Below, in pieces: positions 48,201-57,411 of a stretch of 64,000 bases of DNA; the stretch's first letter is position 1, and the number at the start of each line of letters is the position of its first letter. The DNA is taken from positions 5,830,075 to 5,894,074 of the forward strand of contig CM069446.1 in the NCBI GenBank assembly GCA_035610835.1, in the 5' to 3' direction. This DNA is from Ophiura sarsii. Taxonomy: Eukaryota; Echinodermata; Ophiuroidea; Amphilepidida; Ophiuridae. Both the position numbers and the translations under genes were made by a program. The notes under the pieces are model-generated. The model was given only the letters and a program-made list of their open reading frames with translations, did no database searches and had not been told where the DNA came from.

Positions 48201-48730
48201 TCTCCATAGCTATTAACCGTTTACCTCCCTGACAAAGTTTACAGTTTTGTTAGCAATCAAACTACATAAATGTCTATTTACTTGGTGGCCATATATTGTG
48301 TATTACAAACACTTACATCTGTAATTATAGTAGATTGATACTGTGTATTATCATAATCCCATCCAGCATCACAGGATAGAGTTTCATTGGTGTAGTCTGT
48401 TGTATTAATTCCTGGATAAAATGGTACTCCGGTTAAATTGTACTTCTCGCATGATTTGTACGGAAATGAAGCTTCAGGATCCGAATTTGGCGGTATGGCT
48501 GCATCACGCTTTGCGTCTAAGCATTGTTTCTCGTCCAAATTCCAATAAGTACAATTAACGCGATTGTCTAATTGTGGAGTGGCGCACCAATGATCAACAC
48601 CGCCTCCAAGAAACACTTGACCTAATTTATGCCATGCTCCTGGAAGACTTAGAAGACACAGTAGAAAGTAAACTCTTTTTTGATAAGGTCCAAAAGCGCC
48701 TAATAATAAGATGATTTCATCAAAATGCAT
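36159..48730 (-). CDS. Gene B: SLC22 organic cation transporter-like protein, 10 exons, tandem paralogue of A
   Basis: Coding exons in transcript order: 48317-48730, 45929-46032, 45313-45467, 42861-43029, 41456-41597, 40371-40459, 39534-39745, 38543-38651, 37988-38197, 36159-36288. Total is 1734 bases (577 residues plus TAA). All junctions are GT-AG with the same phases as gene A; the only length difference is exon 6, two codons longer. Seen motifs: extracellular loop with four sequons, FDLVCD, DWIGRAP, TEFVGPSKRT, FIAESSRWL, LFKTP, AEIYPTTVR, LLPETRG. The family role is polyspecific solute transport at the plasma membrane; the substrate is unknown. Gene B ends about 5 kb upstream of gene A in the same orientation, a head-to-tail tandem duplicate. 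The C-terminal tail differs strongly from A and is rich in Ser, Lys and Glu, so regulation or partners may have diverged. No frameshift or stop breaks it. Confidence 0.93.
36289..37060. other. Gene B intron 9, first part, nothing recognised
   Basis: AT-rich intron. Only the last 100 bases (TTGCATGTGACAAAAAT) relate to another repeat, at 25.9 kb. Confidence 0.5.
37061..37764 (+). repeat. 40-bp minisatellite in gene B intron 9
   Basis: About 18 head-to-tail units of ACAGTTCAAATGATATCACT + CCGTACTGAGTATGCTAGTA. Two units near 37540 and 37690 are 30 bases, both lacking AACAGTTCAA and both preceded by the TATTGAG variant. CTGAG/CTAAG variants alternate irregularly. There are no unique spacers. 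Confidence 0.97.
37988..38197 (-). CDS. Gene B exon 9: TM11 and TM12
   Basis: Residues 465-535. RSAGLGISSAASRIGG, two helices, LLPETRGQNLPET. The acceptor TATAG again lies upstream of a decoy CAGG. Donor GTAAGAT. Confidence 0.92.
38543..38651 (-). CDS. Gene B exon 8: TM10
   Basis: Residues 429-465. EPGIAVTCVAMVGKF and SIVYIFSAEIYPTTV. Acceptor ATGCAG, donor GTAGGT, with a split Arg codon as in gene A. Confidence 0.92.
39534..39745 (-). CDS. Gene B exon 7: TM7 to TM9
   Basis: Residues 358-429. Same plan as gene A, with HFGGRKLN between helices. The donor is GTATTC, weaker than the other donors of the gene; the frame beyond it runs on and then stops. Confidence 0.91.
40168..40226. repeat. Perfect 21-bp hairpin in gene B intron 6
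   Basis: GCATTAGCGACACCAACGAT plus G at 40168-40188 is exactly inverted at 40206-40226, with a 17-base loop rich in GCATCG. Confidence 0.9.
40371..40459 (-). CDS. Gene B exon 6: loop before TM7
   Basis: Residues 329-358, 89 bases. The acceptor TTACAG gives QKQKEGN, two codons longer than gene A. A CAAAAG four codons in is a possible alternative acceptor. LFKTPNMAFKT and LMWNW follow. Confidence 0.88.
41456..41597 (-). CDS. Gene B exon 5: intracellular loop
   Basis: Residues 281-328. FIAESSRWLVTRGK, then a Lys/Glu-rich helix-like segment ending TKAHQ in phase 0. Same 142-base length as its gene A counterpart. Confidence 0.92.
42083..42458. mobile_element. Full-length palindromic TTAA MITE
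   Basis: Arms of about 185 bases (AAAGGCATATTATGTGATCT and inverse; CTTGCAGATTTACAT and inverse; ACTGTCGTGATAACCCGACAGT at the centre). TTAA at 42079-42082 and 42459-42462. In gene B intron 4; half copy at 81-305. Confidence 0.88.
42580..42823. mobile_element. TTAA MITE, CACTTTCCACGCGGC family, copy 3 (diverged)
   Basis: Left CACTTTCCACTTGGC, right the inverse of CGCTTTTCATGCGAC. TTAA survives at 42824-42827; the left site has become TTGA. It ends 37 bases from exon 4 of gene B. Confidence 0.8.
42861..43029 (-). CDS. Gene B exon 4: TM5 and TM6
   Basis: Residues 225-281. TEFVGPSKRTITGI is identical to gene A; the helices differ at several positions, and RDWQD replaces RNWRY between them. Donor GTAAGTG. 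Confidence 0.93.
43186..43369. mobile_element. Fold-back repeat in gene B intron 3
   Basis: TAATAATCGGTACCACAAAT and TGCATTAAATGAACATAT recur inverted at 43310-43369. The arms are about 75 bases; the loop is near 43262-43300. Confidence 0.75.
43450..43660 (+). repeat. Dispersed repeat, copy 1
   Basis: CCAGACGACGATGGTCACGC, GTATTGGAATAACACGTAAT and CCAAAACCGTTGGAGTTGGC match 60648-60800 in the same orientation. The GGAGTTGGCTAACCAACTCC palindrome closes both. Confidence 0.8.
43804..44226. mobile_element. Element with GTAACCATGACTGTT ends
   Basis: GTAACCATGACTGTTCT at the left and AACAGTCATGGTTAC at the right. The interior contains short GGGGTATTTT repeats. Short TIR; family unknown. Confidence 0.6.
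44227..44765. mobile_element. Relative of the 8800-9556 element, split by a TTAA MITE
   Basis: GGCGTAAGGTCGGTTTAGTT, CACGGGTGCCGTCCAAACGG and GGTCACTACGCCGACCT correspond to 9430-9485. After the insertion the right end ACGCCTGTCTGAGCC follows. A further end-like TTCAGACGGCGTAAATTTAA is at 44742. Confidence 0.7.
44319..44661. mobile_element. TTAA MITE, AAAGGTAGATG family, nested copy
   Basis: TTAA at 44315-44318 and 44662-44665; ends AGGGAGATGTTCTG and the inverse of AGATGTATGGATC. Relatives are at 46172-46318 (truncated) and 58989-59332. Confidence 0.82.
44781..45000 (+). repeat. Tandem duplication, unit about 110 bp
   Basis: AGAGATTCATCAAAAGATCA...CATTACGATCC occurs twice in a row with about six differences. 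It lies in gene B intron 2 or next to exon 3. Confidence 0.88.
45313..45467 (-). CDS. Gene B exon 3: TM3 and TM4
   Basis: Residues 173-225. IGRAPTM replaces LGRSRTM of gene A, so one basic residue of the loop motif is missing here. Two helices follow and end PAYIIG. Acceptor TTGCAG, donor GTACGT. Confidence 0.93.
45929..46032 (-). CDS. Gene B exon 2: TM2
   Basis: Residues 139-173. FDLVCDKSGFSNVAQS then TM2. It is clearly more diverged from gene A than exon 1. Acceptor TTACAG, donor GTAATA. Confidence 0.93.
46172..46318. mobile_element. Truncated AAAGGTAGATG-family MITE
   Basis: TTAAAGGTAGATGTTCTGAT, then CCAAAGTTTGAGTTGCATAA as in the 44 and 59 kb copies. It breaks off at GTACACAAA, where the palindrome-array element fragment starts. 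Confidence 0.75.
46319..46450. mobile_element. Palindrome-array element, copy 4 (right part)
   Basis: TTATCGTTCGATACTG, GACGATACTGG, CAATACTGGAAC, then GGGACCTAAAGTACACTTTT to the end. The left end is missing. Confidence 0.75.
47797..47832 (+). repeat. TCA microsatellite at the LINE end
   Basis: About nine CATCAT units. They adjoin the LINE relic on its 3' side, as simple tails often do. Confidence 0.9.
47797..48110 (-). pseudogene. LINE ORF2 C-terminal relic in gene B intron 1
   Basis: Minus-strand frames read KAPIKRREKLNNKLRFLGH, ILRLPDEEPAKS and, after a frameshift, APDRRAWKKLVVACSDD, running into an ATC/GAT microsatellite. (L/I)GHILR-PDE and WKKLVVAC-type ends are characteristic of the last part of several LINE ORF2 proteins. 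It is not the same clade as the 16-kb relic. Broken by stops and shifts. Confidence 0.75.
48060..48316 (-). repeat. Intron 1 block shared by genes B and A
   Basis: Counterpart of 30425-30688; begins inside the LINE relic and runs up to the exon 1 donor. Confidence 0.85.
48317..48730 (-). CDS. Gene B exon 1: TM1 and extracellular loop 1
   Basis: Residues 1-138, first ATG at 48730-48728. Same length as gene A exon 1 and nearly identical from TM1 to the donor. It differs mainly in the first 15 codons (MHFDEIILLL against MQFDTILSHL). All four sequons are kept. Confidence 0.93.
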
Positions 48731-49077
48731 TTTCGTATTTAGAGTTATCAAATAGCATCGGATATTTTCGACACGTATGTTTATGGATATCTCTATTCTG
48801 TGGCACGGTCGCTATTTGCTCTGCTGATAAACGAGTAGGCCTAGCCTATAGCTGATAACAGGTCGTTGCCGCTGGAAATATCAACGGATCCGTGGTACTG
48901 TTAGATTCCTTTATGATATAATGATGTCATGGGTGTGCGCGCTCTCAAACATATTCAATAAGCCGTCGAAAGTATTGTCGATGGGAAAGTTAGTTGATAG
49001 TTTTTGGCGGGTTATTTATTTACACCATTACTGGACATTGGCAGTGTGTTGAATGAAATGAAGCACCCTCGCACAGG
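48731..49077. other. Upstream of gene B; no clear promoter
   Basis: Presumed promoter or 5' UTR region. No TATA box or other element can be assigned with confidence. Confidence 0.4.
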
Positions 49078-49839
49078 CAGTGGCGTAACTAGACTTTTTC
49101 ATTTGGGGGGGCATGAAGGCAAGGGCGTCCCCAGACCCTTTTCATTGGGGGGGGTGTAAAGGTCATCAATTGCCGACAGAGCCATTTGTGCCGACAAAAA
49201 AAATTTTCGGCTCGCTTCGCTCGCCGGAATTCATACACGCATATTTTAGTATGGACTGTATGGTCAGAACCGTCAATCAGTTTTCAGACATGGTCGGGGG
49301 ACATTAATTTGATAATGATAATTGAAATGTTAAATAAAGCAGCGCACAGCGCTGATTGAATAGTTCTGGGGGAAGCCAAGGGCGTATCCAGGACTGTTTT
49401 GATAGGGGCACACATCCTCAAGCCATCTTGTTTATCTTAAATATTGAAACGTTGAAACCAATACAAAGGGCGCAAAAAGCTGCAGAAAATATGCGCGCCG
49501 GTGGCGTAACTAGACTTTTTCATTTGGGGGGGGGGGGTTGGGCAATAAGGGGCAGTGACTTGAAATGGATGGGGCTCCTAATGGGTGGGCTTCATTCCAG
49601 TCTCAATAAATGCGCGCATAGCGCGCGAAAATTTTCGACTTTACGCCTACCTTTTGTACGATTGAGCTACATTTCGGCTCTAAACAAGCTTGTACCATAG
49701 AATATTGCATTTTGGGAAGACATGCGCGCTACGCGCGCGAAATTTTTTCATCTGTTACTTTGCACCATCATTATTCCATGATTCATTTGGGGAGCAAGGG
49801 TTCAAAGTGGGGGGCTGCCCCCCGCTGGTTACGCCACTG
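49078..49839. mobile_element. hAT-like element with CAGTGGCGTAAC ends
   Basis: CAGTGGCGTAACTAG at 49078 and GTTACGCCACTG at the right end. An internal GGTGGCGTAACTAGACTTTT at about 49500 repeats the left end, so it may be composite. G-runs and GCGCGC(G)AAAATTTTC motifs occur inside. The flanking 8-mers do not match. Confidence 0.65.
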
Positions 49840-50620
49840 ATGCGGCCTGAGCGCGCAAACATTTTCAGTTTTTGAACTAAAATGGTCATGGAAAACTGTC
49901 CTGAAGCTTTCTTGAAGCGCGCAAAAATTGGAATTTCTAACACTTAAATAGTCAAGTATGATGTTTTTGACGGTTTGATATTGCATAGTTACACATATCA
50001 AGTCCTGATCCAAATCGTATGGATTGAGGGCCATTATAATGTTAAAACCTGTAGAAAATATGCGCGCAGACCGCGCAAAATCTTTCATGTTTTGAACTCA
50101 AATTAAAATGGTAATTGAAAACTGGTTGGAAGCCTTCAGATACTATAAATTAAGCTTAAATAATGAAACATTGAAACTAATACGCGCGAAGCGCGCAAAA
50201 TTTTGCATTTCTAACACTTAAAGGGTCCAGTATAACGTTTTTAACGTCACCCATATAATATTCGGTTTGGTTCGAGACATAATGTTGATACCTGTAGAAA
50301 GAATGCGCGCAAAGCGCAAAAAGATTTTCAGTTTTTAAGCTAAAATGGTCATGGAAAACTTTCCTGAAGCCATCTTGTTCAGCTTGAATAATGAAACATT
50401 GAAACTTGCTAACATGCGCGAAGCGCGCAATATTTGGCATTTCTAAAACTAAAAGGGTCCAGTATGACGTTTTTAACGTCCCCCATAATATTTGGTTTGG
50501 TTCGAGATCCAATATAATGTTGGAACCTGTAGAAAGAATGCGCGCGAAGCGCACAACGATTTTGAGTTTTTAAACTAAAATGGTCATGGAACACTTTCCT
50601 GAAGCCATCTTGTTTTTGTT
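49840..50620 (+). repeat. Tandem units of about 235 bp centred on GCGCG palindromes
   Basis: AAATGGTCATGGAAAAC, CTGAAGC, GCGCGAAGCGCGCAA, GGCATTTCTAA, AGGGTCCAGTATGACGTTTT and CCTGTAGAAAGAATGCGCGC recur in order at about 49.84, 50.06, 50.30 and 50.54 kb. Confidence 0.8.
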
Positions 50621-51362
50621 GAATAATGCTAACAAAACATGGTCAAATGTTCAGTATAGGCATGATAGGCCTACAGCCTGTATGTCCGACAACGACATAG
50701 ACCTATACCATTACGTGAGATATCGATTGTGCCCCTGGTGCACACACTGTAAATCCTGGTCTCACGCAAATAACGACAGTTGTGCTTATTGTCTTAATTA
50801 TAATGATAATTTGCATTGTTCAAGTCGAAGTTAGGACAGAGTCTACTTATAAGTTCTTACTTTGCATTGACACCTAAACGTTGGAGTTGGACTTACTTTT
50901 GCGATAGACTGATGATAGTGAGCTTGCAGCGTCTACAATCAGTACAATGAGAGCAATTGGCCTACATCAACTTACATGTACATAATTATAGGCGAATTAT
51001 TTAATATTTCGTAACCTATGTGCCAACATGATTGGCCATTGGCGACATTATTGACTTGGGTTTGCATTGACAACGACAATGAAATAGGCCTATAGTTAGT
51101 ATAATTAAAGGTCCCACACATTGCCCGTTATGCCTAGCCTAGGCCTATACTATTCCGACACAATTTTTTTTGTGTGTCTTGACAATGAGCAAAACAAAGA
51201 CTTGGGTCTAGGCTGTTCATGTGCGCCGACACAAAATCTCATAAAAATGGGCTCGTTCATATTCACAAATTCATATGCCTACATTGCCTTTGTTCATTTT
51301 TGATTTGATTTGTGTTAACATAACATATATATATGCCGACACAACATTATCATTTGCGCATA

Positions 51363-51600
51363 CGATAATTGTTATAGGGCTTTCTTTCTTTCTTCCCTTT
51401 TTCCTTTCTTTCTTTCCTCTTTCCTTTCACTTTTTTTTCTTTTCTTTTCTTTTCTTTCTTTTTTTCCTCTTTTCTTTCCCTTTCTCTTTCTTTCTTTCTT
51501 TCTTTCTCCCCTTCTTTCTTTCTCCCCTTCTTTCTTTCCCTTTCTCTTTCCTTTTTTTTCTTTCTCCCTTTTCTTCCTCCTTCCTTTGATTTGCCCACAG
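51363..51600 (+). repeat. Polypyrimidine microsatellite (CTTT/TTCC)
   Basis: Nearly pure C/T for about 220 bases, mostly CTTT, TTTC and TTCC units. The open frames over it, rich in Phe/Ser or Lys/Arg, are by-products. Confidence 0.95.
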
Positions 51601-51900
51601 CACCATAATTTTGCCGACAGATTTGATGAATGGGGGGGGGGGTGTGACACCCCCCACACCCCCCCTCTGGGGACGCCCTTGCATGAAGGTGCAGTGACTT
51701 GAACTGGTGGGGCTCCTAAGATTTTTTTTAGTAAAGAGATGCGCGCGTGAAAATTTTCGACTTTACAGCTATTTTTTGGACGATTGAGCTACGTTTTGGC
51801 TCTAAACAAGCTTGTACCAAAGAATATTTCATTTTGGGAAGACATATGCGAGCCCCCCCCCCACTTGGAACCCTTGCCCCCCCAAATGAAATCAAGTACG
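51601..51900. mobile_element. Fragments of the CAGTGGCGTAAC-type element
   Basis: GGGGACGCCCTTGCATGAAGG, GATTGAGCTACGTTTTGGCT and CAAGCTTGTACCAAAGAATA match 49.1 and 49.65 kb. Confidence 0.6.
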
Positions 51901-52002
51901 GCTGTAAATGAAATTTACAAACAAAGTACACACCAAATCCCCCCAATAATGACATCGTGTCGGTTGAGATTGGCACTGTCGGTTCATTTGACGAAAGGAA
52001 TC

Positions 52003-52466
52003 ATGAAATTACCCATTTTGGAAAAAATTATAAAAAACACGTTTTTTGACCCATTTTAGGTTTGGAAAAGATAACTCAAAATATATTTTGTTAAATTTTG
52101 TCATACTAATTTTATGATAATCCTGATAACATTCCCCAGGAGCGTTTTTTTTATTTTTTGAAAATCTTTTTTATTTTTTGAGTTATAGACCAAAAAGTGC
52201 CAAAAAATGTGAATTTTTCCCAAAATATGTGATTTTCACGATTTTGGCGGTAAAAAATCACATTTTTTGGCACTTTTTGGTCTATAACTCAAAAAATAAA
52301 AAAGATTTTCCAAAAAAAAAAACCCGCTCCTGGGGAATGTTATCAGGATCATCATAAAACTAGTATGACAACATTTAACAAAATATATTTTGAGTTATCT
52401 TTTCCAAACCTAAAATGGGTCAAAAAACGTGTTTTTTATAATTTTTTCCAAAATGGTCAATTTCAT
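52003..52466. mobile_element. Long palindrome, arms about 210 bp
   Basis: CCATTTTGGAAAAAATTATA, GGTTTGGAAAAGATAACTCA and CAAAAAGTGCCAAAAAATGT recur inverted on the right. The centre is 52214-52256. The arms are almost identical. Confidence 0.9.
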
Positions 52467-52592
52467 TATCATGGTTGGATTCATTGAACCCTTTCCTGCA
52501 AAAAACTGTATACGTTTATAAAGTTTAAATGAATATTGAAGAAGTTACGGCAGTTTTACGGAGGCTGACCTGAGAGTCCACAGCCCCCTTAA

Positions 52593-52834
52593 TACTTTCC
52601 ACGCGGCAGGCGTCTGCTGCAGACGACATTCCAAAAGTTCACAAAATGTTTAAAAAACCATTTTGTATTGACTTTCAATACCCTATTTAGAATCACTATG
52701 AGAAATGCATTGAAAGAACTACAAACATGCCTAGTCTTAGTTCTGTTATCCTTGAGGTATACTTTGAAAATTGGGAAAGGTTTCTGAAAAATCTGTTTTG
52801 TATAATGGCATAACTAATTGCCGCGTGGAAAGTG
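52593..52834. mobile_element. TTAA MITE, CACTTTCCACGCGGC family, copy 4
   Basis: TTAA at 52589-52592 and 52835-52838. Left TACTTTCCACGCGGCAGGCG, right the inverse of CACTTTCCACGCGGC. Confidence 0.86.
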
Positions 52835-53516
52835 TTAATATAGCCAGGCTGATCGCGCCGCGAGAGGTGTTACGAGACTATGCCACCGCCTGATAGTGTA
52901 TTATTTTGTAGCGATGTGTACTAAGAGATGTTTAAGTTGGGTTTTTTACCAAATTTACTTAATATTAAATTATAATTAGTCATTATAATTGCCTATTATT
53001 GTTATTTCTACTCACAAAAAAGCAGCGAAACTTGATTAAAGCAATGTTGAAATATGTTGAAATATCATCGCTATTTATTGAAACTTTTTTGAAAAATCGC
53101 CCTCTGTGTAATATCGTATGTAATTTGAATCGAAAAGAAAAATAGCGTAACGCTGTTTACCATAAAATGCTGTCCGAGCCGGGAATGGAATATTTTGAAA
53201 CGACGTTTTTCGCGGTTTCGCGTCTAAGAAGCAAAAGTCAACAAATTAGAAGCCACACATTATTGTTAATGCGCATTTAGGTGCTTTGGACGAAAACACT
53301 CTCTATTGTTTCTTAAGAATTAGTAACCCTTGGCCTCCATATTTATCGCCCAAAGATATAGTGTTTACTGACAGAGTAATTGGGCTAACTGATGTTCTAT
53401 TCGCAGCAAGATGAAATCCACGAAATACCCGTGTGATTTGAATAAGGTCTTTTCACAGACCCCCCCCCCCCCCCCCCCCCAAAAAAAGGCCTTTGGTAAC
53501 ACCTTATAGGCCTATA

Positions 53517-53690
53517 CTGCTATTACTAGTTTTACCATGTGCGAAACAGATTTTTCAGAAACTTTTCCTAACTATCAAAGTTTATCTCAAGGGTTACTGA
53601 ACTACACTAAGCATATTTGTACTTATTCAAACGCATTTCCTATGGTGATTACAGACGTATGTTTTGGTAGAATCTATACAAACAATATTA
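53517..53690. mobile_element. TTAA MITE family fragment, copy 5
   Basis: TAGTTTTACCATGTGCGAAA, AGGGTTACTGAAC and CATTTCCTATGGTGATT match the interior of copies 2 and 3. No intact end. Confidence 0.65.
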
Positions 53691-54084
53691 TTTTCACTTG
53701 AAATAGCACACAATTAAAACAATTGGTTTCCGTATTTCTATTTTGCCATTTTGTTATAATCATGATAATGGCGCCCATTTTCAAAATAGCAACCATTCAA
53801 GAATATACCTAGAGTTGCAACTTCAGTGCCTACGCCCAGGTGTTCAAAGTCAAAGAACCCATTGGAAAAATCAGACCGAGATTCAAGATTATTTTTGACT
53901 ATATCTCATTCCAGAAAGTAATTACAAGTTGTGATTACGGTGGCTACATCCAGGTCTTGGGTCAAGCGATCCATTTGAACAATATACAATCAGTTAAATA
54001 GAGCCACAGCAACTACAACAAATCCAAAAATGACTGCCAATATCCGGAAAATATACAAACTATAGCGTGTGCTGCGGTAACTAA

Positions 54085-55030
54085 GAAGACCTTACCCCAT
54101 TCCTTACCACATGATCCCATTCCTCACCCCATGACCCCATTCCTTACCCCCATTCTTTACCCTGCTGACCCCATTTCTTACCCCCTGACACCATTCCCTA
54201 TCTCCTGACATCATTCCTTACCCATCTAACCCCCATTCCTTACCTCCATTCCTTACTCCCTGACCTAATTCCTTACAACCCTTACCCCATTCCTTACCCT
54301 GCTGACCCCATTCCTTACTCCCTGACCTAATTCCTTACAACCCTTACCCCATTCCTTACCCGACACCATTCTTTGCCCCCCCCAACATCATTCCTTACCC
54401 CACCTGACCCCATGCCTTACCCCCATTACCCTGACCCATTCCTTACCTCCCCACCCAATTCCTTACTCCCCGATACCATCCTTACCCCGTGACACCATTC
54501 ATTACTCCCTGACACCATTCATTACATTCCCTTACCCCATGACCCAATTTCTCATACCCCTGACCCATTCCTAACCCCTTACCTAATTCATTACATCCCT
54601 GACCCCATTCCTTAGCCCCCGACTCCCTTCCTTCCTTACCCCCGCTGACACCAATCCTTACCCCCACCCCTCGACCTAATTCCTTACCCCCGTCACCATT
54701 CCTTATCCCCCCACGACACCATTCCTTACCCCGACCCCATACCTTACACCCTGACCCTATTCCTTACCCTCTGACCTAATTCCTAACACTCCTACCAATT
54801 CTTACCCTGGGCCCGTTCCTACTCCCTGACCCCATTCGTTACACCTGAAACCATTCATTGCATTCCCTTTACCCCTGACCCCATTCCATAACTTACCCCC
54901 CACCCGACCTAATTCCTTACCCCCCTGACTACCGCCCCCCCCCCCCCCCCCCCACCACCACCATTTCTTACGCCCTGACACCATTCCTTACCCCTGACAC
55001 CATTCCTTACTACATTCATTCCCCTTACCC
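54085..55030 (+). repeat. Degenerate minisatellite, unit about 19-20 bp
   Basis: CCTGACCCCATTCCTTACCC and variants (ACACCATTCC, ACCTAATTCC) repeat about 45 times, with a poly-C run at 54931-54952. Confidence 0.93.
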
Positions 55031-55638
55031 CATAACTTAAGATTTCTGGAAGCAAAACCTATACATTTATTGACCTATAAATCAATATCAGAATTCGCTA
55101 TATACCATGCAGGACACATAAAACAAGAATAACACAAAGAAACGCTCATTATTCATTCTTAAAATGATCATGATTTATATGTTTATTATGTACTTAATTC
55201 CAGACCGGGTTTACAAAATCACAACCCACCTATAATAAGTACCTAATAGTATCTCAAGGAAATGATGTACTTATTCAAGTTAAAAAGATCACTTAGGTGA
55301 CACAAATAAACCCTGTTCTACTGGCAGACAGACCTCTCAGGTAGGGTGGGTGGGTCTTTGTTTTTCCTCAATTATTTTGTGACAATTTTGGTGAAATTTC
55401 AACATTTTTTGAATAATAATAATAATTTCAAAAAATTCAAAAGTATTAAACCAAAAATCAAATCATTTCAAAAAGATTTCAAAAGATTTTCAAAATGTAT
55501 GTAGACCGGGCCGGTAGAACAGAGTGTTATTTTGTCGCTTTAGTCACAAAGCTTTTCATCCATAATACTTAGGGAACACTTACTGGTGTGACAGTATTGA
55601 ACAAGCAAATTATGTTCAATTGCATACAAATCTTGCTA

Positions 55639-55869
55639 CACTGAGCCAAAAAAGAAACTTATACAAAAAAAGAAACTTGTAAAATTTTAACAGATCACCA
55701 AATAAAATTCTGTGCATGAAAATGTACCAAATTTGGATACAATATTACTAATATTACTATTAATATTGTATCCAAATTTGGTACATTTTCATGCACAGAA
55801 TTTAATTTGGTGATCTGTTAAAATTTTATAAGTTTCTTTTTTTTTATAAGTTTCTTTTTTGGCTCAGTG
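55639..55869. mobile_element. Tc1/mariner-type palindromic MITE
   Basis: CACTGAGCCAAAAAAGAAAC and its inverse, with TA at 55637-55638 and 55870-55871. Arms of about 105 bases pair almost completely (CATGAAAATGTACCAAATTT). Confidence 0.9.
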
Positions 55870-55879
55870 TATTTTAGGA

Positions 55880-57320
55880 CACGCAGGGAGTCATGAAATC
55901 TTCATGTTAGCAAAGTTTTCATTTCCATTTTAGATACTAATGAATAACTTTGCTTAACATTTCATACTGAAAAAGGTGGAATTTCCTGCAATCATGAAAT
56001 TTTTAAAAAGTTAAAATTCATGGTGATGTAACAATTTGCTTGAAATATTTTTTCATAACAAGATTTATAATTGGCGAACAGAAATTTGAGCAAACTTGTC
56101 TTTTGTCTATATTGTTTAGTACAAAATAGGAGAAATTGTGAAGATATGTTTATCACAGGGAAAAGGATTCCAGCAGACTTGCGCACCAATGGAAAAGCAT
56201 GATGCATCAAATATGACACAGGCACACATTCCCTGCCTTCACAAGTTTAAATCAACCTATTCTGAACAAAGTATAGCATGCCGTGCAAAAGACTTTATCT
56301 TTCACATAATACTAAAGATAAGATTGCTTCTACAAAAAAACCAATGCATACAAAGAAAATGTCCCCTATTGTCATCAAGAGAAAAAAATGTGTGCGAGGA
56401 AGAATTCTCTTCATAACTTATATTTTACAAGAAAACGCATCTCCCACATAAAGAAGTCTCTTACAAAACTTACATTACATATAAGCCCTACAGCATCCCT
56501 AATTCACAGACTGTGGGAGAGACTTAGAGATAAAGTACACCATTTCCAATTATGCGACTTCCACAAACAAAAAACATACAACGGGAAGAATTAAACAAAA
56601 AAACGGAAAATAGAAATATAGTAATAAAATAGGTCTATTCTCTATAGATCATTCATGATATAATTCATTATACATCAAATCAGGATCCATAGTAATAATT
56701 ACTATACACAAAATCAGGATTTATAGTATACACGTAATCAGGAATTGTTGCTGAAGAAACATCAAACATTGCAGAATAGATGCTTGCATCACACTATAGT
56801 CACGATACCATACATTAATATCCATCTATAACCATCATGGCTTATATAATATACATTATATCAAACTCTGTCACTGTTTTATCTTAAATAATATCATGAT
56901 ATTCTTTATCACATTTAAATGTGTATAATATAATTGGGTGGGGAACAAAGCATAAGAATTGATAATCTATTTTTTCTTTAAGCTGTAGAAATGGGGATGT
57001 CATGCTAGAAATTTACTGGACTTGGGAAACAAATAACATTATTGCTGTTCAGATCTAATATGTAAAGGAAACACTGTTAAAGCCGACCTACAACTTTGGC
57101 AATTCACCACAGACGATCTGGTCATACACCTGTTCACTTGGTGACAGACAGTACAGAGTTAACATGGAGAAATTGTAACCTTGTCAAATCCCCAAGAGAA
57201 TTGAATGTAGCTAGAAACTCAGAGTGGTAGTTCACCTTTAAGGTTTAAAGGTCAAATTACAAGAAAAAAACCCCACTTTTCATAGGGTTCATTCTGGGTA
57301 TTCATACTTTAGCATGATAT
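55880..57320. other. Nothing recognised
   Basis: AT-rich sequence. The frames at 56138-56594 have no motifs and no splice-linked partners. No repeat is evident apart from short ATCAGGA direct repeats near 56690-56745. Confidence 0.5.
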
Positions 57321-57411
57321 CAACCTTTGTATACAGCCGGAACCCCCCCCCCCCCCTCTTCATCCCTCACCTGGATTAACCTTCAGGTCATACGTAAACT
57401 TAGAATTTGCA

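Noticed and set aside
51275..51684. Phe/Ser-rich and Lys/Arg-rich frames
   Set aside because: Low-complexity translation of a CTTT microsatellite.
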